A stretch of 64,000 nucleotides of DNA from Peptoniphilus phoceensis (GCF_001517665.2 NZ_LN999808.1:124001-188000), one strand, 5' to 3'. Numbered from the stretch's first letter, positions 26,087 to 35,931 are shown. Notes: generated from the sequence alone by a model not told the origin. Program-made: numbers and translations.

Positions 26087-27065
26087 TTATTATCCTCTGC
26101 CCTTCTTCTGACTTTAGAGCCTTAATTGTCGCATCTGGCAAAAATTTGTAAGCTTCTTCAAATTTTCTTTCTTTTAAAAGGGTCCTAACTTTTGATGCAG
26201 AAATTATTTCATTGTCCAGGCTTGTCCTTGGAATTTCAACAACTTCTACGCCATAATCTGGCAAAATCCTTTCCATGGTTTCGTTGTAATTTTTTGTCAC
26301 AACGTCCTTATCTTCTGTCCCAACAAATCTTTTTTTGATATTTAAGCTTTTGGCAAAATACTTTCCAAAAATTTTTGTGTCAAGCTCTGAATAAGCCTTT
26401 AAGATAGTTTTTTCATCTTTATAAAAATATGTTGGAAAAGTATTTTTTGAAATTATATAGTCGTTGCCAGGATGAACAACGATATCATCAAACTTTTCCA
26501 GCTCTTCTTTTACAATCTTGTACCTAAAGTCATAAGGAAATGTTGATCCATCCTCTTCCACCATAAAAATGTGTAAAAGGTCTGTCATTTTTCTCGCTTC
26601 GTTAATTGAATATAAATGTCCCTTTGTCATGGGATTGGCATTAACTACAATTGCTCCAGACTCCCTTTTATCCTCAATATTTTTTAAAAGCTGATTTAGC
26701 TCGTCAATTTTATTATCTAAAAGAGCAACATCGTCTGTCTTTTCAACTAAAGAAAATCCAAAATCTGTAAAAATTTTAATATTTTTTGGTTTAGTGAAAA
26801 TAAAAAGATGCTTATTTCCAACTTGGTATTGGTAGTCAAGTAGTCTTGTTATTATTGAGTTTGTAATTCCCATACCTTGATAATTTGTGTCTATGGCAAA
26901 GCATTTTAAAACCCTACCAGAACAAGACCCTGTCCCAACAATTTTGTCGCCATCAAGAGCAACAATTGTATAATCCACGTCCCTCTCGTAGTTTATGTCA
27001 AAGCCCTCCAAGAATTTTTCAACATCCTTTTTTTCAAATTTCATAACTTGTCTATAATCAATCAA
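26073..27065 (-). CDS. citC: [Citrate (pro-3S)-lyase] ligase
   Basis: A 330-residue enzyme that acetylates the thiol of the citrate lyase prosthetic group with ATP and acetate. An N-terminal GNAT-like domain (about 1-120, with GMGITNSIITRLLDYQ) precedes a nucleotidyltransferase domain starting at VVNANPMTKGHLYSI, whose TKGH matches the HxGH-type motif, and ending with SASKVRTLL (the ISxSxVR-like motif). It overlaps citG by 8 bases and citX by 14. Confidence 0.94.
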   Translation of the reverse strand: MIDYRQVMKFEKKDVEKFLEGFDINYERDVDYTIVALDGDKIVGTGSCSGRVLKCFAIDTNYQGMGITNSIITRLLDYQYQVGNKHLFIFTKPKNIKIFTDFGFSLVEKTDDVALLDNKIDELNQLLKNIEDKRESGAIVVNANPMTKGHLYSINEARKMTDLLHIFMVEEDGSTFPYDFRYKIVKEELEKFDDIVVHPGNDYIISKNTFPTYFYKDEKTILKAYSELDTKIFGKYFAKSLNIKKRFVGTEDKDVVTKNYNETMERILPDYGVEVVEIPRTSLDNEIISASKVRTLLKERKFEEAYKFLPDATIKALKSEEGQRIINERL

Positions 27066-27882
27066 TGTTTCCCTCCAGGAGATAAAAATACAAGGTAAGA
27101 ATCAAAAAGTCAGCACAACCACCTGGACTTAGATTCCTCCTCTTGTATTCTTCATTTATCTTTTTGATTTCTCTCATTCCATTTTCATTTTCGTACAATT
27201 TGTTTTCAAGTACATAGGCTGAAGTTTCTTTTAAAAACTCCAGACCTTCAAGCCCTCCTCTTTTAATTATGTTTGAATCCTCTATAAGAGACATAAAATA
27301 AAATAGAGTCCCAGTAAGTGCATAGTCAAAATTTGTCTTCTTCTCAACTTTCTTTAAGAAGTCAAGTCCCAAAAGAGTCTTTTTAAATCCTTCTTCAGCC
27401 TCTTCTCTAATACCTTTTAGTCCATATTTTTTATAATTCTTTTCTCCATGACTTCTCGCCCTATATATTTCTAATTCTTTTGTTATTCCTCGATTTAAAT
27501 AAGCTACCCGATTGATAATTTTTTCAAAAGAAAATTTTTCTTTATTTATTTCAATAGCCGTCGCATAAACCATGAGACCTAGAGAAAAAATAATCCCTTT
27601 ATGAGTGTTAGCTCCAGCAGTGGCTTCCATCATTTTATTCTCATAAACTTTCCCATATTCTCTAAGTTCTAAAAAATCTTCTCCATCTGATTTTTCTCCA
27701 AGTTCATAAGCAATTTTAAAGTAATCAAAAAGAACTAAAGAAGATTTTAAAAAGTCCATGTAGTCCATGTCATCATGGGCTCCTCTATCTATTAAACTAA
27801 CAAGCCCTGGCTTTGGGCTAAGTGATACTTCATATATGAGAGCGTAAGTAGCAAGCCTTGCGATTTTATCTGAATTTAACAT
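27058..27882 (-). CDS. citG: Triphosphoribosyl-dephospho-CoA synthase
   Basis: A 274-residue enzyme that makes the precursor of the citrate lyase prosthetic group from ATP and dephospho-CoA. LSPKPGLVSLIDRGAHDDMD, TAGANTHKGIIFSLGL and the C-terminal NLSPGGCADFLILT are diagnostic. First gene of the citG-citC-citX run, with TATAAT at 27898-27903 (minus strand) and GGAGGG before the ATG. Confidence 0.94.
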   Translation of the reverse strand: MLNSDKIARLATYALIYEVSLSPKPGLVSLIDRGAHDDMDYMDFLKSSLVLFDYFKIAYELGEKSDGEDFLELREYGKVYENKMMEATAGANTHKGIIFSLGLMVYATAIEINKEKFSFEKIINRVAYLNRGITKELEIYRARSHGEKNYKKYGLKGIREEAEEGFKKTLLGLDFLKKVEKKTNFDYALTGTLFYFMSLIEDSNIIKRGGLEGLEFLKETSAYVLENKLYENENGMREIKKINEEYKRRNLSPGGCADFLILTLYFYLLEGNID

Positions 27883-27959
27883 AATCCCTCCGCCTTCATT
27901 ATAATAAATAAAAAAATTTTCATCTACTTTTTATTTTTGTTTAGCACACTCACATTTTT

Positions 27960-27993
27960 TGTAGATAAAAAAAAGAGAGAGCAAAGCCTCTCA
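27960..27993 (-). terminator. Terminator of the threonine deaminase operon
   Basis: GAGAGGC/GCTCTC hairpin with one bulge (about 27973-27993), followed by a minus-strand T-run. Confidence 0.7.
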
Positions 27994-28034
27994 ATTTACT
28001 AGATAATTTTAATTTTTTATAAATTAGTTATAAC

Positions 28035-29243
28035 TTAGAATTGGGCGTCGTTATATCTTGCTTTATAGACATAGGCGTGTTGATTTAGTGCTGTCAAAAT
28101 TTGATCCTGGTGATCTTTTCCCTTTGTATCAATTACGACGCTAACTATCATGGAGTCTATTGTATCCCCAACTAAGTCTATGTTTTGACCAATTTGAACT
28201 ATGTTAGCTCCTTCTTTTTCCAAAATTTCTGACACTCTAGATATTTGACCTGGTTGGTCATTTAGTTTTATTCTAAGTTCCATGCGTCTATTGGTTTTAT
28301 AAAGTCCCTTTTCTATAACCTTTGAAACTCTAGTGACATCTATATTTCCTCCAGATAAGACACAACAAACTTTTTTGCCCTTGTGGCTGAATTTTTTATA
28401 CATTAGGGCTGCCACTGTTGATGCTGCTGCACCTTCTGTTATTATTTTGTTTTCTTCGAGAAGGGTTAATATTGCTGAAGAGATTTCTCCTTCTGTCACA
28501 AGAACTATTTCATCTACATATTTTTTTACTAGTTCATATGTAATTTTGCCAGGGGTTTTTACTGCAATCCCATCAGCTATTGTTGAACCACCTTTGACAG
28601 TTAAAATTTTTCCTTCTTTAACTGATTCATACATAGATGGAGAAATTTGTGTTTGAACTCCTATTATCTTTATGTCTGGATTCATTGATTTTGCTGCAAG
28701 GGCAACTCCAGATATTAGTCCGCCGCCACCTATTGGGACAACTATTATGTCAATGTCTTTTACTTCTTCAAGGATTTCTAGAGCAACTGTTCCTTGTCCT
28801 GCAATAATTTTTTCGTCATCAAAGGGAGCTATAAAAGTGTAGCCTTCTTCTTCTGATAATTTTTTTGCATAGGCGGCTGCATCGTCAAAGGAATCTTTTA
28901 TTAATTTTACTTCAGCTCCATAACTTTTTGTTGCTTTTACTTTTGATAGAGGAGCGTGATAAGGCATACAGATTACAGATCTTATTCCCCTCTCGCTTGC
29001 TGATTTTGCAACACCTTGGGCGTGATTTCCTGCAGAACAAGCCACAACCCCTCTTTCTGCTTCTTCATCAGATAGGGTTGCAATTTTATTATAAGCCCCT
29101 CTAAGTTTAAAGGATCCTGTATCTTGAAGAACTTCAACTTTTAAATAAATATCATCGCCAAGATTTGGTGCATAAACTACAGGTGTTTTTTTGATATGAC
29201 CTTCAAGTCTCTCTTTGGCAGCGTAAACTTCTTTCACGTCCAT
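28035..29243 (-). CDS. ilvA: Threonine ammonia-lyase (threonine dehydratase)
   Basis: A 402-residue PLP enzyme converting threonine to 2-oxobutyrate and ammonia. DTGSFKLRGAYNK holds the PLP-binding Lys, SAGNHAQGVA the substrate loop, and VPIGGGGLISG the phosphate-binding Gly loop. A C-terminal ACT domain starts at MELRIKLNDQPGQISRV (about 330-402), as in the single-ACT form (~400 aa). This form may be catabolic or biosynthetic; no ilv genes are nearby. A GTG at 29252 is in frame, but the ATG at 29243 is better spaced from AAGAAGG and lies one base after the DUF951 stop. Confidence 0.93.
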   Translation of the reverse strand: MDVKEVYAAKERLEGHIKKTPVVYAPNLGDDIYLKVEVLQDTGSFKLRGAYNKIATLSDEEAERGVVACSAGNHAQGVAKSASERGIRSVICMPYHAPLSKVKATKSYGAEVKLIKDSFDDAAAYAKKLSEEEGYTFIAPFDDEKIIAGQGTVALEILEEVKDIDIIVVPIGGGGLISGVALAAKSMNPDIKIIGVQTQISPSMYESVKEGKILTVKGGSTIADGIAVKTPGKITYELVKKYVDEIVLVTEGEISSAILTLLEENKIITEGAAASTVAALMYKKFSHKGKKVCCVLSGGNIDVTRVSKVIEKGLYKTNRRMELRIKLNDQPGQISRVSEILEKEGANIVQIGQNIDLVGDTIDSMIVSVVIDTKGKDHQDQILTALNQHAYVYKARYNDAQF

Positions 29244-29244
29244 T

Positions 29245-29469
29245 TTATTCACCTTCTTTTTTATGATGGACTATACTTACAAATTTTTCTCCTTCTAATA
29301 TTTTTCTCACTCTTTTTTCAAAATCCATGCGGCTCATCCAAACGACTCTGTCACAACCTAGGCACTTTAATTTCATATCTGCACCCTTTCTTGCTATTTC
29401 CCATTTGTTTTCTCCGCAGGGATGTCCTTTTTTTAGAGTAACTATATCGCCTAATTCATAGTAAAGCAT
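29245..29469 (-). CDS. DUF951 family protein
   Basis: A 74-residue protein with LGDIVTLKKGHPCGENKWEI and a second Cys pair element (LKCLGCDRVVWMSR). The single CG and CLGC suggest a small metal-binding or nucleic-acid-binding fold. DUF951 is widespread in Firmicutes and often sits beside mscS-like genes, as here. Overlaps mscS by 14 bases and abuts ilvA. Function unknown. Confidence 0.85.
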   Translation of the reverse strand: MLYYELGDIVTLKKGHPCGENKWEIARKGADMKLKCLGCDRVVWMSRMDFEKRVRKILEGEKFVSIVHHKKEGE

Positions 29470-30334
29470 CTTTATCTTCTCCTTTTATAAATTTATTCCT
29501 AATCATAGGAGATTTAATATTTTCTCTTTGCATTGTTTTTAAAATTTCTGATCTAAGAGCATACTCAAGATCGTATTGATGACCTTGTCTTGTGTAATAT
29601 ACAAGAGCCATTTTATATGCGTCTTTTCCATTTTCTGTAACTCCCCAAAAATTTGGTCCCATTACCATATCTTTGTGGTCCCTATATTTTTCAATAGAAG
29701 CTTTTATTTTTTCTTCTACAAAGTCGGGATCACATGAGTTATCCAAATAAAATTCAATTTTGGTTCTTATGTTAGCTCTTTCTTTATTGGAAACAATGGA
29801 AATATTACTATTGGGAATAACGTGAAGTATTTTATCAAAGTCACGAATTTTTGTGACCCTAAGTCCTAAATCTTCCACTATGCCCTCGATTTCTCCTATT
29901 TCGATTAAATCTCCAACAGAATATTGATCTTCAAAAATAATAAAAAATCCATTTATAAAATCTTTAACAAGACTTTGAGCCCCAACACCTATTGCCAGTG
30001 AAAATACTCCAAGAGTTGCAATAATTGGAGCTATGGAAATGTTAAAGACGCTCATGACTATTGTCACTCCAATAAAAATTAAAACTACTTTTATGGCACG
30101 CCTTATTAAATTTGTAACTGTTACAATTCTATTGTAAGATCCTTTTTCCATTATTTTCTCGGAATTTAACTGTTTATTTATAAAAGAATCTATAAGCCTT
30201 AAAATTATACAAATTCCAATAATTACAAGGGCAACTACAAGAAGCCTTTCCCAAGATTCCAGTCCACCAAAGGTAGATCTAAGGGCTCTATCCGCCTCGT
30301 CTGCTACTGCTCCTGTATTTTTATCTATATTCAC
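29456..30334 (-). CDS. Small-conductance mechanosensitive channel (MscS family)
   Basis: A 292-residue membrane protein with three helices: about 30-48, 70-92 and the pore-lining TM3 around SLAIGVGAQSLVKDFINGFF. The cytosolic beta domain contains YSVGDLIEIGEIEGIVEDLG. It opens under membrane tension to release solutes on hypo-osmotic shock. The start is GTG (30334), supported by AGAGG seven bases upstream. It begins two bases after the upstream gene and overlaps DUF951. Confidence 0.92.
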   Translation of the reverse strand: MNIDKNTGAVADEADRALRSTFGGLESWERLLVVALVIIGICIILRLIDSFINKQLNSEKIMEKGSYNRIVTVTNLIRRAIKVVLIFIGVTIVMSVFNISIAPIIATLGVFSLAIGVGAQSLVKDFINGFFIIFEDQYSVGDLIEIGEIEGIVEDLGLRVTKIRDFDKILHVIPNSNISIVSNKERANIRTKIEFYLDNSCDPDFVEEKIKASIEKYRDHKDMVMGPNFWGVTENGKDAYKMALVYYTRQGHQYDLEYALRSEILKTMQRENIKSPMIRNKFIKGEDKDALL

Positions 30335-30336
30335 TA

Positions 30337-31416
30337 TTACACCTCTTTGTAAGTTGTTTCTATTTTACTATCTTCTTCTCTTGTTGTATTTGAATTTACA
30401 ACTGAGTACAAACTCAAGTCGCCATTTCTAAGGGCCCCTATGAGAAGTCCATTTATCTTTATCTTGTCAAGAGAATATCCAAGCCTTGTGTAAAATTCTC
30501 CTGATTTTCCAATTTCTCCACCAACATCACTAGGTCCATATACATAAATTGAACCAGAGATATTTTCCATCTTGTTGACATTAGCTGCGATTATCTTTTT
30601 TTCTCCTGGTTTTAAAATATAATTGTACTCTGTAATTATCCCTGAATGTAGAAGATAAGTTTTTTTGCCTTCAACTAAGATATCGGAAATATTTGGAACC
30701 TTGTCTTCATACTTTGTGCCTGAATTCATAAACCTGTAAATAGATTTGTCTGTCAAAGCCAAAAGAGATCTCTTATCTTTTTTTAGAAACATTACTATTT
30801 CATGATTTAGGACCTGACTTTTCTTTTCACCCTTGTTCAAATTGTAAATAAGAGAACTGTAACCTGATGCATCATTTTTTATTTCTGCAACTGAAAGATT
30901 TTTATCATCTACAACATCGTGAGTTAAAATTTGATTTCCAGTTTTATAAATTTCTGTAAGAGTTGAATCATTGCCCATTAAGTACAAAATTTCATTTTTT
31001 TCATCTATTATGTGAAAAATTATGTTGGCATTTTCATAAGAAATATTAAAGATATCTCCTTTGACATCAGTGGTAGATAAAAGTTCTCCCATCTCTGAAT
31101 ACATGTGAACCTTACCCAAATCTTTTTCATAAAGAAAAGCATAATTATTTGCAAAAAAAGCTTCTATATTTTCATCTTCTCTTTGAATTTTTTTGACAAT
31201 ATTGCCTTCTTTGTCTGTGATATATAAAACTGGATCAGCCCACAAAAATACAGACTTTGATGAAATGCTAAAATCCTGAATTGGTTCATTTACACTTACA
31301 CCCTTGAGTCTTACAATAGTTCTGTCTTTAGAAAAGTTTTTGTGATTAAAATATATAAATCCTATAAAAATTACAAGTAATAATAAAATAATTGCGTGAT
31401 TTTTTTTAATTTTCAA
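30337..31416 (-). CDS. Membrane-anchored beta-propeller-like protein of unknown function (possibly DUF5711)
   Basis: A 359-residue protein with one N-terminal membrane segment (about 8-24, after MKIKKNH) and an external domain made of repeating short strands such as VFLWADPVLYITDKEGNIV and LLSTTDVKGDIFNISYEN, suggesting a WD/PQQ-like propeller. I associate this layout with DUF5711, but that is a recollection. It is co-transcribed with the MscS gene (gap 2 bases), so a role in envelope sensing is conceivable. No catalytic motif seen. Confidence 0.6.
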   Translation of the reverse strand: MKIKKNHAIILLLLVIFIGFIYFNHKNFSKDRTIVRLKGVSVNEPIQDFSISSKSVFLWADPVLYITDKEGNIVKKIQREDENIEAFFANNYAFLYEKDLGKVHMYSEMGELLSTTDVKGDIFNISYENANIIFHIIDEKNEILYLMGNDSTLTEIYKTGNQILTHDVVDDKNLSVAEIKNDASGYSSLIYNLNKGEKKSQVLNHEIVMFLKKDKRSLLALTDKSIYRFMNSGTKYEDKVPNISDILVEGKKTYLLHSGIITEYNYILKPGEKKIIAANVNKMENISGSIYVYGPSDVGGEIGKSGEFYTRLGYSLDKIKINGLLIGALRNGDLSLYSVVNSNTTREEDSKIETTYKEV

Positions 31417-31476
31417 AATACCACTCCCGATTTCATTATAACATTTATACTTTTACTTTTGCATTTAAATGCCATA

Positions 31477-31499
31477 AAAAAAGAGGGCTTTGCCCCCTA
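31477..31499 (-). terminator. Terminator of the second EamA transporter gene
   Basis: GGGGGC and GCCCTC arms around an AAA loop, followed by a minus-strand T-run; it abuts the stop codon. Confidence 0.8.
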
Positions 31500-31500
31500 T

Positions 31501-32406
31501 TTATAAGATTTTTTTGTTTAAAATTATTGCCCCAAAAAGAACGAAAAATAATCCCAAGATTATATTCATAGTTAGCTCTTCTCCAAGTACAAGAATCGAT
31601 AAAATTGTCCCAAAAATTGGAATAAATAGTTTATAAATTCCAAACTCACTGGAGCTGTGATTTTGAAGGACAAAGGTCCAAGTTGTGAAGGCTGTTGCAG
31701 AAATAAAGGCCCCATAAGATAACATTAGGAATAAAAGGAAGTCGTAGTTTACAGTAGAAGTCTTTGTCAATGCCCCAATAATTATAAGTGGCAGAGCTCC
31801 AAGGGAAAATTGTGAACCAGTTAGAAGAAATCCATTTAAATTCCTAGCATACTTTCTTATGAGGACACTGGACAGAGCATTAACTGTTTGTGCAATTAAG
31901 ACAAAACCTTCGCCAGTAAACTTAAAGTGGAAGCTTCCCTGTGAGTTTAAATTTGTTATAAGTAAACCAATTGAACCAACAAGTAAGGCTACGACCTTTC
32001 TCTTAGTAAGTTTCTCATCACTAATTAAGAGAACGGAAAACAAAACTGTGATAAAAGCATTTGATGACTGAATAACTGCAGTAAGAGACCCCAAAGTGTT
32101 GGAGAGTCCAATATAGTAAAAACCATACTGCAAACATGTCTGCAACAATCCAATAATTAAAATAAATTTAAAATTTACATTCTCCCTCTTCACTTCTTCC
32201 TTGTTGAAAAGAAAAAAATAGATGAAGGTCAAAAGTCCTCCCATAAAAAACCTTATGCCAGCAATAAAAATTTTCCCACCTGGATCGTCTGGCAAGATAT
32301 TGGCATGGATATAGGTTAGTTTAATAAGAGGAATGGCAGATCCCCAAAGTAGCATTGCCAAAAGTGAAAAGACTATTGCCCATCTCTTTTCTTTTATAAG
32401 TTTCAT
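31501..32406 (-). CDS. EamA/DMT-superfamily transporter (second copy)
   Basis: A 301-residue carrier with ten membrane helices as two EamA repeats. MLLWGSAIPLIKL in helix 1 and FGIYKLFIPIFGTILSILVL near the end are family-typical. It differs clearly from the copy at 5747-6652, so the two are not recent duplicates. Substrate unknown. Monocistronic, with GGAGG before its ATG. Confidence 0.83.
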   Translation of the reverse strand: MKLIKEKRWAIVFSLLAMLLWGSAIPLIKLTYIHANILPDDPGGKIFIAGIRFFMGGLLTFIYFFLFNKEEVKRENVNFKFILIIGLLQTCLQYGFYYIGLSNTLGSLTAVIQSSNAFITVLFSVLLISDEKLTKRKVVALLVGSIGLLITNLNSQGSFHFKFTGEGFVLIAQTVNALSSVLIRKYARNLNGFLLTGSQFSLGALPLIIIGALTKTSTVNYDFLLFLMLSYGAFISATAFTTWTFVLQNHSSSEFGIYKLFIPIFGTILSILVLGEELTMNIILGLFFVLFGAIILNKKIL

Positions 32407-32540
32407 TTCTACCCTCCAATCTAGTAAATTTTATATAATATAAAAATAATTATCCAAACTATTGATGTCCTAAAAATTATTATAAGTCATTAAAATTTTA
32501 AAAAATTCAAATTTAAAACTGCAAATAAAAATTTATATTA

Positions 32541-32560
32541 AAAAAGGAGGTCGCCCTCCT
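32541..32560 (-). terminator. Terminator of the transketolase gene
   Basis: AGGAGG/CCTCCT hairpin (32545-32560) with a minus-strand T-run. Confidence 0.85.
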
Positions 32561-32573
32561 CTTCTATATTCTA

Positions 32574-34523
32574 TTAAAATTCTTGAATTTTTCTTTTTAT
32601 ATTTTCTTTGGTAAATCCAAATCTTTCAAAGACTTCTGATCCCTTTCCACTAGCACCAAAGGTATCAATTGATATTGCCATACCCTTCATGCCAATGTAT
32701 TTGTGCCATCCAAAGGAAGAAAGTGCTTCAAGAGAAATTCTCTTTGTTATATTTGATGGAAGAATTTTTTCCTTATATTCAGAAGATTGTGCATCGAAAA
32801 GTTCCATAGAAGGCATTGAAACTACACGCACTCCCTTTAGTCCTTCTGCTGCTTCTAGTGCAAGAGAAACTTCTGAACCTGTTGCTATAACAATTTTTTC
32901 CAGTTCTCCTTCTTCTTTTTTAATTATATAAGCACCCTTATTTACTTCTCTTGATGAGTTTTCAAGTTGTGGAAGATTTTGTCTTGATAGTGCAAGAACA
33001 ATTGGTGTGTTCTTTGAATTAAAGGCAAGGTTTAGGGCTGCTGCAGTTTCACGTCCATCGGCAGGTCTTAAAACTATTACTCCAGGGATAGATCTTAACA
33101 TTGCAAGATGTTCAATAGGTTCGTGTGTTGGACCATCTTCTCCAACTCCAATGGAGTCGTGAGTGAAGATATAGACATTTGGAATGTTCATAAGAGCTGC
33201 AAGTCTAATTGTTGGTTTTAAGTAGTCGCTGAAAACTAAGAATGTAGCTGCATAAGTTCTTAATCCTCCGTGAAGAAGCATTCCATTTGTAATTGCACCC
33301 ATGGCATTTTCACGAACACCAAAAGTTAAATTTCTGCCAGATCTATTTTCAGCTGAAAAATATTCTTCTCCCTTTAACATAGTCTTATTTGATGGACCAA
33401 GATCTGCTGATCCTCCAAATATATGGATGTTATCTCTTGCAATTTTATTTAAAACTTCTCCAGAAATGGCACGAGTTGCCATGTCTTTTGTGAAAGAATC
33501 GTAGTAAGAATCTTCTAACAAATCCTTCTTTTCTCTTTTAAAGGAATCTAAATAATCTTCATATTCTTGAGGATATTTCTTAGAATATTCTTCTTCGATT
33601 TTTTTCTTTTCATTGGCTTTTCTTGTGTTTTCTTCAACTAAATTTTTGAAGTGTTCTTTTACATCTTCTGAAATATAAAAGTCTTCATCTGGAAGTTCAA
33701 AGAATTCACGAGTTGATTTTCTATCTTCCTTGCCAAGAGGTTCACCATGAGCCTTGGCAGAGTCTTCTCTTGGTGATCCATAGCCTATTTTTGTCTTAAC
33801 TTCTATAAGAGCAGGTCTTTCTGATTTTTTCGCTTCTTCAATTTTTTTATTTATTTCTTCTAGATTATTTCCATCTTCTACTAAGAAAGTGTCCCAACCA
33901 AGAGCTTCATATCTTTGACGAACATTTTCTGAGAAGGCAAGATCAGTTGAGCCTTCAATGGAAATCTTATTTGAATCATAAAGCACAATTAGCTTATTTA
34001 ATTTTAATGTGCCAGCAAGAGATGATGCTTCGTTAGAAATACCTTCCATTAGGCATCCATCACCCACTAGGGCATAAGTATAGTGATCAACTAGTTTTAA
34101 ATCTTCTTTATTATAAAGTGCAGCAAGTTTTTCTTCTGCAATAGCCATACCCACTGCCATTGCTATACCTTGACCAAGAGGTCCAGTTGTTGCTTCAACA
34201 CCTTTTGTGTGTCCAAACTCTGGGTGACCTGGTGTCTTAGAGTCAAGTTGTCTAAAGTTTTTTAAATCGTCAAGACTTAAACCATAATCAAATAGGTAAA
34301 AAAGTGAATATAAAAGAGCCGAACCATGTCCTGCAGAAAGGATAAATCTATCCCTATTTTTCCAATCTAAATCTTTAGAATCTCTCACTAAATGATTCTT
34401 AAAAAGAGAATATGCCATTGGTGCCGCACCAAGAGGTAAACCTGGGTGACCTGAATTAGCATTTTCAATTTGGTCAACAGACAGCATTCTTATAGTATTA
34501 ACCGCTTTATTTTCGATATTCAA
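32574..34523 (-). CDS. tkt: Transketolase
   Basis: A 649-residue thiamine diphosphate enzyme moving two-carbon units between sugar phosphates in the pentose phosphate pathway. N-terminal SVDQIENANSGHPGLPLG and LVGDGCLMEGISNEA (the ThDP GDG motif) and the pyrimidine-domain THDSIGVGEDGPTHEP are all intact. A GTG at 34538 is in frame, but TTG at 34523, seven bases after GGAG, gives the normal N-terminus. It starts just after the glycosyltransferase stop and is probably co-transcribed with it. Confidence 0.94.
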   Translation of the reverse strand: MNIENKAVNTIRMLSVDQIENANSGHPGLPLGAAPMAYSLFKNHLVRDSKDLDWKNRDRFILSAGHGSALLYSLFYLFDYGLSLDDLKNFRQLDSKTPGHPEFGHTKGVEATTGPLGQGIAMAVGMAIAEEKLAALYNKEDLKLVDHYTYALVGDGCLMEGISNEASSLAGTLKLNKLIVLYDSNKISIEGSTDLAFSENVRQRYEALGWDTFLVEDGNNLEEINKKIEEAKKSERPALIEVKTKIGYGSPREDSAKAHGEPLGKEDRKSTREFFELPDEDFYISEDVKEHFKNLVEENTRKANEKKKIEEEYSKKYPQEYEDYLDSFKREKKDLLEDSYYDSFTKDMATRAISGEVLNKIARDNIHIFGGSADLGPSNKTMLKGEEYFSAENRSGRNLTFGVRENAMGAITNGMLLHGGLRTYAATFLVFSDYLKPTIRLAALMNIPNVYIFTHDSIGVGEDGPTHEPIEHLAMLRSIPGVIVLRPADGRETAAALNLAFNSKNTPIVLALSRQNLPQLENSSREVNKGAYIIKKEEGELEKIVIATGSEVSLALEAAEGLKGVRVVSMPSMELFDAQSSEYKEKILPSNITKRISLEALSSFGWHKYIGMKGMAISIDTFGASGKGSEVFERFGFTKENIKRKIQEF

Positions 34524-34534
34524 AATTCCACTCC

Positions 34535-35287
34535 TCACTCAATTGAATTTTTATCTTTCATTACAGCCAACAAAAATTTTGGCAAATCAATTTGCCTTTT
34601 TATCCTAGAAGGATTTTTTATAAGCCTATAAAGCCATTCAAGACCAAGCTTAATAAAAATATCAGGCGCTCTATTTGCTCTTCCCGATAAAATATCTAAG
34701 ACTCCACCATTTCCAATAATAACTTTTGCCTTTAAATCGTCTTTCCAAGCATCAATCCACTTTTCCTGACGAGGAAAGCCAAAACCAACAAAGACAATAT
34801 CAATATCCTTAGAATTTATTTCTTCAATTATCTTTTCTTCTTCGCTAGATTTTTCTCCATCTAGCTTGGAATTGAAATAACCATTGTGAAATCCCTTCAC
34901 TGTGAGATTCTTATACTTTTCATTAACAGCTTTTGCTGCATCTCTTGCAACACCTTCCTTGCCACCTAAGAAATATAAATTAAGACCCATTTCATCAGCA
35001 AGCTCAAGTAATTTAATAGAAGTATCGTAACCTGTGACTCTTTCCTTTAAGGGTTTATTTCTCATTTTAGATGCATAGATTAAGCCAATACCATCTGCAA
35101 GGACTAAATCACCAGAGTTCACAAGATTTTTTAAATCCTCATCTCTCTTGGCAGCCATTACAATTTCTGTATTAGGTGTATAAATCTTTTTAAGAGAATC
35201 TCCATGTAAAAATTCTCTTAAAATCTTCTCACACTGAGAATTATCAATATTAAAAATTTCAACTCCAAAAATCTTTACTTTTTCCAT
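34535..35287 (-). CDS. WecG/TagA/CpsF family glycosyltransferase
   Basis: A protein of 250 residues of the GT26 family, which adds ManNAc or a similar sugar to lipid-linked precursors of wall teichoic acid or surface polysaccharide. TPNTEIVMAAKRD, DGIGLIYASKM and FVGFGFPRQEKWID with the conserved PxQE-like segment are characteristic. The open frame extends upstream, but the ATG at 35287 has GGAGAG before it and starts the conserved domain. No other wall polysaccharide genes are adjacent. Confidence 0.9.
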   Translation of the reverse strand: MEKVKIFGVEIFNIDNSQCEKILREFLHGDSLKKIYTPNTEIVMAAKRDEDLKNLVNSGDLVLADGIGLIYASKMRNKPLKERVTGYDTSIKLLELADEMGLNLYFLGGKEGVARDAAKAVNEKYKNLTVKGFHNGYFNSKLDGEKSSEEEKIIEEINSKDIDIVFVGFGFPRQEKWIDAWKDDLKAKVIIGNGGVLDILSGRANRAPDIFIKLGLEWLYRLIKNPSRIKRQIDLPKFLLAVMKDKNSIE

Positions 35288-35417
35288 AAATCTCTCCGCT
35301 AATAAGTTTATCACATAGAAAGGAGCTTTTCTATAAAGAAATATCTCATAAAATCTAAAAAACATATATATAAAATTTAAAAATAATATTAACCTTATTT
35401 TATTTAAAAATAATTAC

Positions 35418-35446
35418 AAAAAAAGACTACCTCTTGCGAGATAGTC
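35418..35446 (-). terminator. Terminator of the mazF gene
   Basis: GACTATCTC and GAGGTAGTC arms with a GCAA loop (35425-35446), then a minus-strand T-run. Confidence 0.85.
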
Positions 35447-35464
35447 AATATGTATGTTGCTCAA

Positions 35465-35809
35465 TTATTTTATCGCCAAGCTAACTCTTATTGCCGCATC
35501 CACCTCTTGCATAACATCCTTGTCGAACCTACCGATTTTCTCTCTCAACCTTTTTTTGTCGATTGTCCTAAGCTGCTCTAGAAGAATTACAGAATTCTTT
35601 GGCAGTGGAACGTCTTTAGCTTTTACATTAACATGGGTTGGTAGCTTCGCCTTGTTAAGTTGAGATGTTATTGCAGCTACAATTATAGTAGGCGAATACT
35701 TGTTTCCAATGTCATTTTGAACAACAACTACGGGCCTTACTCCTCCCTGTTCCGATCCAATGACTGGAGACAGGTCGGCATAGAATATGTCCCCTCTTTT
35801 TATCATCAT
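35465..35809 (-). CDS. mazF: MazF/PemK-family endoribonuclease toxin (EndoA-like), no adjacent antitoxin
   Basis: A protein of 114 residues with the complete MazF core: [31 protein letters not shown] with the active-site Arg, and the Thr/Ser of AAITSQ. The ATG at 35809 follows AAAGG; a GTG at 35818 is in frame. It closely resembles Bacillus EndoA (NdoA), which normally follows alr and the antitoxin gene ndoAI. Here only about 120 bases separate it from a small membrane-protein gene, too little for an antitoxin, and none is seen in the window. Confidence 0.9.
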   Translation of the reverse strand: MMIKRGDIFYADLSPVIGSEQGGVRPVVVVQNDIGNKYSPTIIVAAITSQLNKAKLPTHVNVKAKDVPLPKNSVILLEQLRTIDKKRLREKIGRFDKDVMQEVDAAIRVSLAIK

Positions 35810-35931
35810 AATATTCACCTTTTAAGGCGAGAGAGAGATTTAAAAGATTGATCTATGAGCAACCTTTATACTATTCTATCACATTTCTTCTTGTTATTTT
35901 CATTTAGAATGCAATTATTTTTAAAAATTTA

